Assembly (NCBI GenBank): GCA_020152595.1
Contig: JAIGNY010001826.1
Coordinates: 337,001-401,000 of the forward strand
Origin: Chiridota heheva
Lineage: Eukaryota > Echinodermata > Holothuroidea > Apodida > Chiridotidae
Length of the DNA stretch: 64,000 nt
Direction: 5' to 3'
This document shows, one piece after another, positions 62,040 to 64,000 of the stretch (position 1 is its first letter; each line of letters starts with the position of its first letter). The translations under genes were made by a program, and so were the position numbers. The notes beneath the pieces are model-generated. The model saw nothing but the letters and a program-made list of their open reading frames with translations. It searched no databases and had not been told where the DNA came from.

Positions 62040-63512
62040 GAATGCAATTTAAGAACCTTTGATATTTGAAATGTGGGAAATAATAAAAAGAATTGCATTA
62101 AAGAAAGAAACATATCAAAGCGCATATCGTCCTCACTACAGTACAGAGACTCTTTTGGTAGCATTATTTGATTCTATATTGAACAACATGGAACAAAAGC
62201 TGCTGACGCCCCTCATTGCAATGGACCTCAGCGCAGCGTTCGACACGGTCAATCACCAGCTCTTACTAGATATACTTCAGAAGCGTTTCGGCGTTCGTGA
62301 AACCGCCCATAAATGGCTATCATCTTACCTATCTGACAGGCAGTTTTCAGTATGTGTGAGAAAAGAGTATTTTGAAGCTGTAGACATTGATTTCTCTGTT
62401 CCTCAAGGTAGCATAAATGGTCCGGTTCTCTTTACTTGTTATACCAGTACATTAGATGAATGTGTAACAGATGATCAAACAATCATTGGCTATGCTGATG
62501 ATCATAGCATCTACACCTCTTTTAAGCCAGGTGATAACGACTCCGAGGCCATGGCAATGAAAGGTCTGGAATCTACCATGGTAGATGTGCGGAATTGGAT
62601 GCACGCTAATCGTCTCAAAATGAACGATGAAAAATCCGAATTTATTGTTTTGGGAAGTACTCAACAGCTAGTTAAGTGTGACACATCCTCACTGTTCATT
62701 GGTGGTGTAACCGTAGAAAGGGCTAAAACTGTAAAATTACAAGGTGTAACTGTAGATGCGAATCTAAACCTCAAGCATCACATCTCACAAAAAGCTAAAG
62801 CAGCATCCTTTGCTTCGTACAAACTAAAAAAGATACGTCGTTACCTAGATAAGGCTACCTCACTGAAATTGGCAAATTCCCTCATTTTTTCACATATGGA
62901 TTATTGTAATAGTTTATTTGTCAACCTACCCTCTTCCTACTTGCAACCTCTTCAAAGAGTACAAAACCTCACAGCTAAAGTAATTCTAAAGAAATCCAAA
63001 TTCCATAGTTCAACAGAATGTTTACGCAGTCTACATATACTTCCTGTTCAGGCCCGTGTTAAGTACAAAATTCCCTTCTTGTCTACAAGTGTCTTAACAA
63101 CTTAGCCCCTTCATATCTGTCTGACTTACTCCATGTTAAAACATCCTCCTATGCCACTAGGTCTTCTGCCGCCCTCATTCTTAATGTTCCCTCTACCCAA
63201 AAGAAATTGTTTGCTGACCGCTCGTTTAGTATTGCTGGACCCACTCTCTGGAATGGCCTCCCTATTAATGTTAGAAATACCGCCACCCTCCCATTGTTTA
63301 AGAAGGCTTTGAAAACCCATTTATTTACTCAGTATTTTTTGTAATTATATTTTTACTCGTAGTTCACATATCTTTTTATGTTTATTTATGATTCTTTGTA
63401 GCACCTAAGTTGTTTATTTATATTAAAGTTATTTTTGTAAAGCGCCATTGAGTGCATCGTTTTGCAGTAATGTGCGCTATATAAGTTTTCTTACCATAAC
63501 CATAACCATTAG
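62040..63512 (+). mobile_element. 5'-truncated CR1/L2-like LINE with 3' UTR and short terminal repeats
   Basis: It covers the broken reverse transcriptase plus a 3' UTR. The 3' end carries AAAGCGCCATTGAGTGCATC and GTGCGCTATATAAG, which resemble the conserved 3' end of L2/CR1-like elements, then a short (ATAACC)n tail at about 63495-63512. The 5' edge is a guess, placed where similarity fades. An AT/AC microsatellite follows directly. Confidence 0.75.
62059..63344 (+). pseudogene. CR1/L2-group non-LTR retrotransposon reverse transcriptase, 5'-truncated and frameshifted
   Basis: The long frame 62059-63105 (348 residues) matches the ORF2 reverse transcriptase of CR1/L2/jockey-like elements, which copy their RNA into DNA at a nicked target. 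Homology starts near residue 20 with QSAYRPHYSTETLL. Motif A is DLSAAFDTVNH with catalytic Asp56, motif B is PQGSINGP at 115-122, and motif C is YADD at 145-148, so the catalytic aspartates are intact. The frame stops at 63105, but one base is missing near 63082. In the next frame KCLNNLAPSYLSDLL, then DRSFSIAGPTLWNGLP and LFKKALKTHLFTQYF continue the normal C-terminus to a TAA at 63342. The endonuclease domain is absent, so this copy is 5'-truncated. Codons are otherwise clean, suggesting a fairly young insertion. Confidence 0.9.
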
Positions 63513-63513
63513 C

Positions 63514-63550
63514 TGTATATATATATATACACACACATATATATATATAT

Positions 63551-63591
<41 letters not shown>

Positions 63592-63625
63592 GTATATATA
63601 TATATATATAGCTGTATGTATATAT
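63514..63625. repeat. AT/AC dinucleotide microsatellite
   Basis: Runs of TATATATA and ACACACAC alternate, directly after the LINE tail. ORFs across it are not genes. Confidence 0.95.
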
Positions 63626-63843
63626 GTTAATACATCATGTTTGCACATGCTGATTTTTTTTTTACAAACTTCAATTTTTCATAACTTAAGAAACTGTATG
63701 TGCTATTGTGACCATTTGAAAACTGTTTTAAAAAGAATTGCATGTTCTTTCATATAAGTTAGAAATCTCTACCTGTCCGTATACCTTCAAGAATTATGCA
63801 AACTCTGTTTATCCATAACTCAGAAACTGCATGTGCTTTTGAC

Positions 63844-64000
63844 GGTTTAAAATTGGGAGGGCGATTTCCCCCTCTACCAAAAAACACCAAAAGAGGCCAA
63901 AAAAACCACCAAAAATAAAAAAGCCGAAATTTAGGCATTTTCCCCCTCCCCTTCAATTATTCTGTACAATAAAAATTATTGTACAATATTTTGTGACTTC
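63844..64000 (+). repeat. 157-bp direct repeat, right copy (cut by the window end)
   Basis: Nearly identical to 61742-61898 and in the same orientation, on the other side of the CR1/L2-like LINE. It probably continues beyond 64000. Confidence 0.9.

Larger units (their letters stand above)
45386..64000 (+). other. Laminin gamma intron, 5' part (at least 18.6 kb, runs off the window)
   Basis: It starts with the GTAAG donor after the 45255-45385 exon, and no acceptor followed by a laminin EGF exon is seen before 64000. It holds a hairpin at 45395, a MITE with a 21-bp minisatellite, roughly 9 kb of 27-bp repeats, further MITEs, a SINE fragment and a CR1/L2-like LINE. The boundary is inferred from missing homology, so an unrecognised exon could still exist. 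Confidence 0.7.

Noticed and set aside
63418..63648. Small Tyr/Ile-rich ORFs at the right edge
   Set aside because: They are translations of an AT/AC microsatellite.

Overview
This is animal (metazoan) nuclear DNA. It is AT-rich, has very few genes, contains spliceosomal exons with GT/AG borders, and is full of transposon remnants and tandem repeats. The only host gene I can name is a laminin gamma chain, LAMC1-like, on the + strand. Two consecutive exons of its N-terminal (LN) domain lie at 33029-33329 and 45255-45385. The tRNA-derived SINEs, CR1/L2-like LINEs, hAT-like DNA transposons and many palindromic MITEs fit a large marine-invertebrate genome. An echinoderm, hemichordate or other deuterostome is my guess, but the sequence does not prove it. 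No prokaryotic feature is present.

Layout. Positions 1-33028 are upstream of the first recognised exon and are probably intron 1 of the laminin gene. They hold several palindromic MITEs, an 8-copy ~167-bp satellite (4951-6274), a tRNA-derived SINE (6535-6950), a 78-bp hairpin-bearing array (10511-11690) ending 73 bp before a short unidentified coding-like stretch (11763-11990), a 15-bp array (19046-19438), a hairpin-ended repeat with a second element inside it (20616-22835), LINE fragments, a TIR element (26227-27513) and a 13-bp minisatellite inside a MITE arm (28308-28599). The intron between the two exons (33330-45254) holds a 3.4-kb array of 24-bp units, a 1-kb array of another 24-bp unit and a three-level transposon nest. 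The intron after 45385 runs past the window end. It begins with a hairpin, then a MITE whose last 21 bp are amplified into a minisatellite, then about 9 kb of a 27-bp repeat in three blocks separated by two copies of a ~930-bp spacer. Further MITEs follow, and a broken CR1/L2-like reverse transcriptase lies near the right edge.

How it fits together. The sequence is mainly a record of insertion and tandem amplification inside a huge laminin locus. The most interesting signals are (1) minisatellites that can be traced to transposon inverted-repeat ends, (2) arrays whose units each carry a short palindrome, (3) a 4573-bp tandem duplication within the 27-bp array, and (4) an apparent 1-base deletion in the otherwise well conserved laminin exon. 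Long ORFs over the arrays exist on both strands because unit lengths are multiples of three, and I do not treat them as genes.
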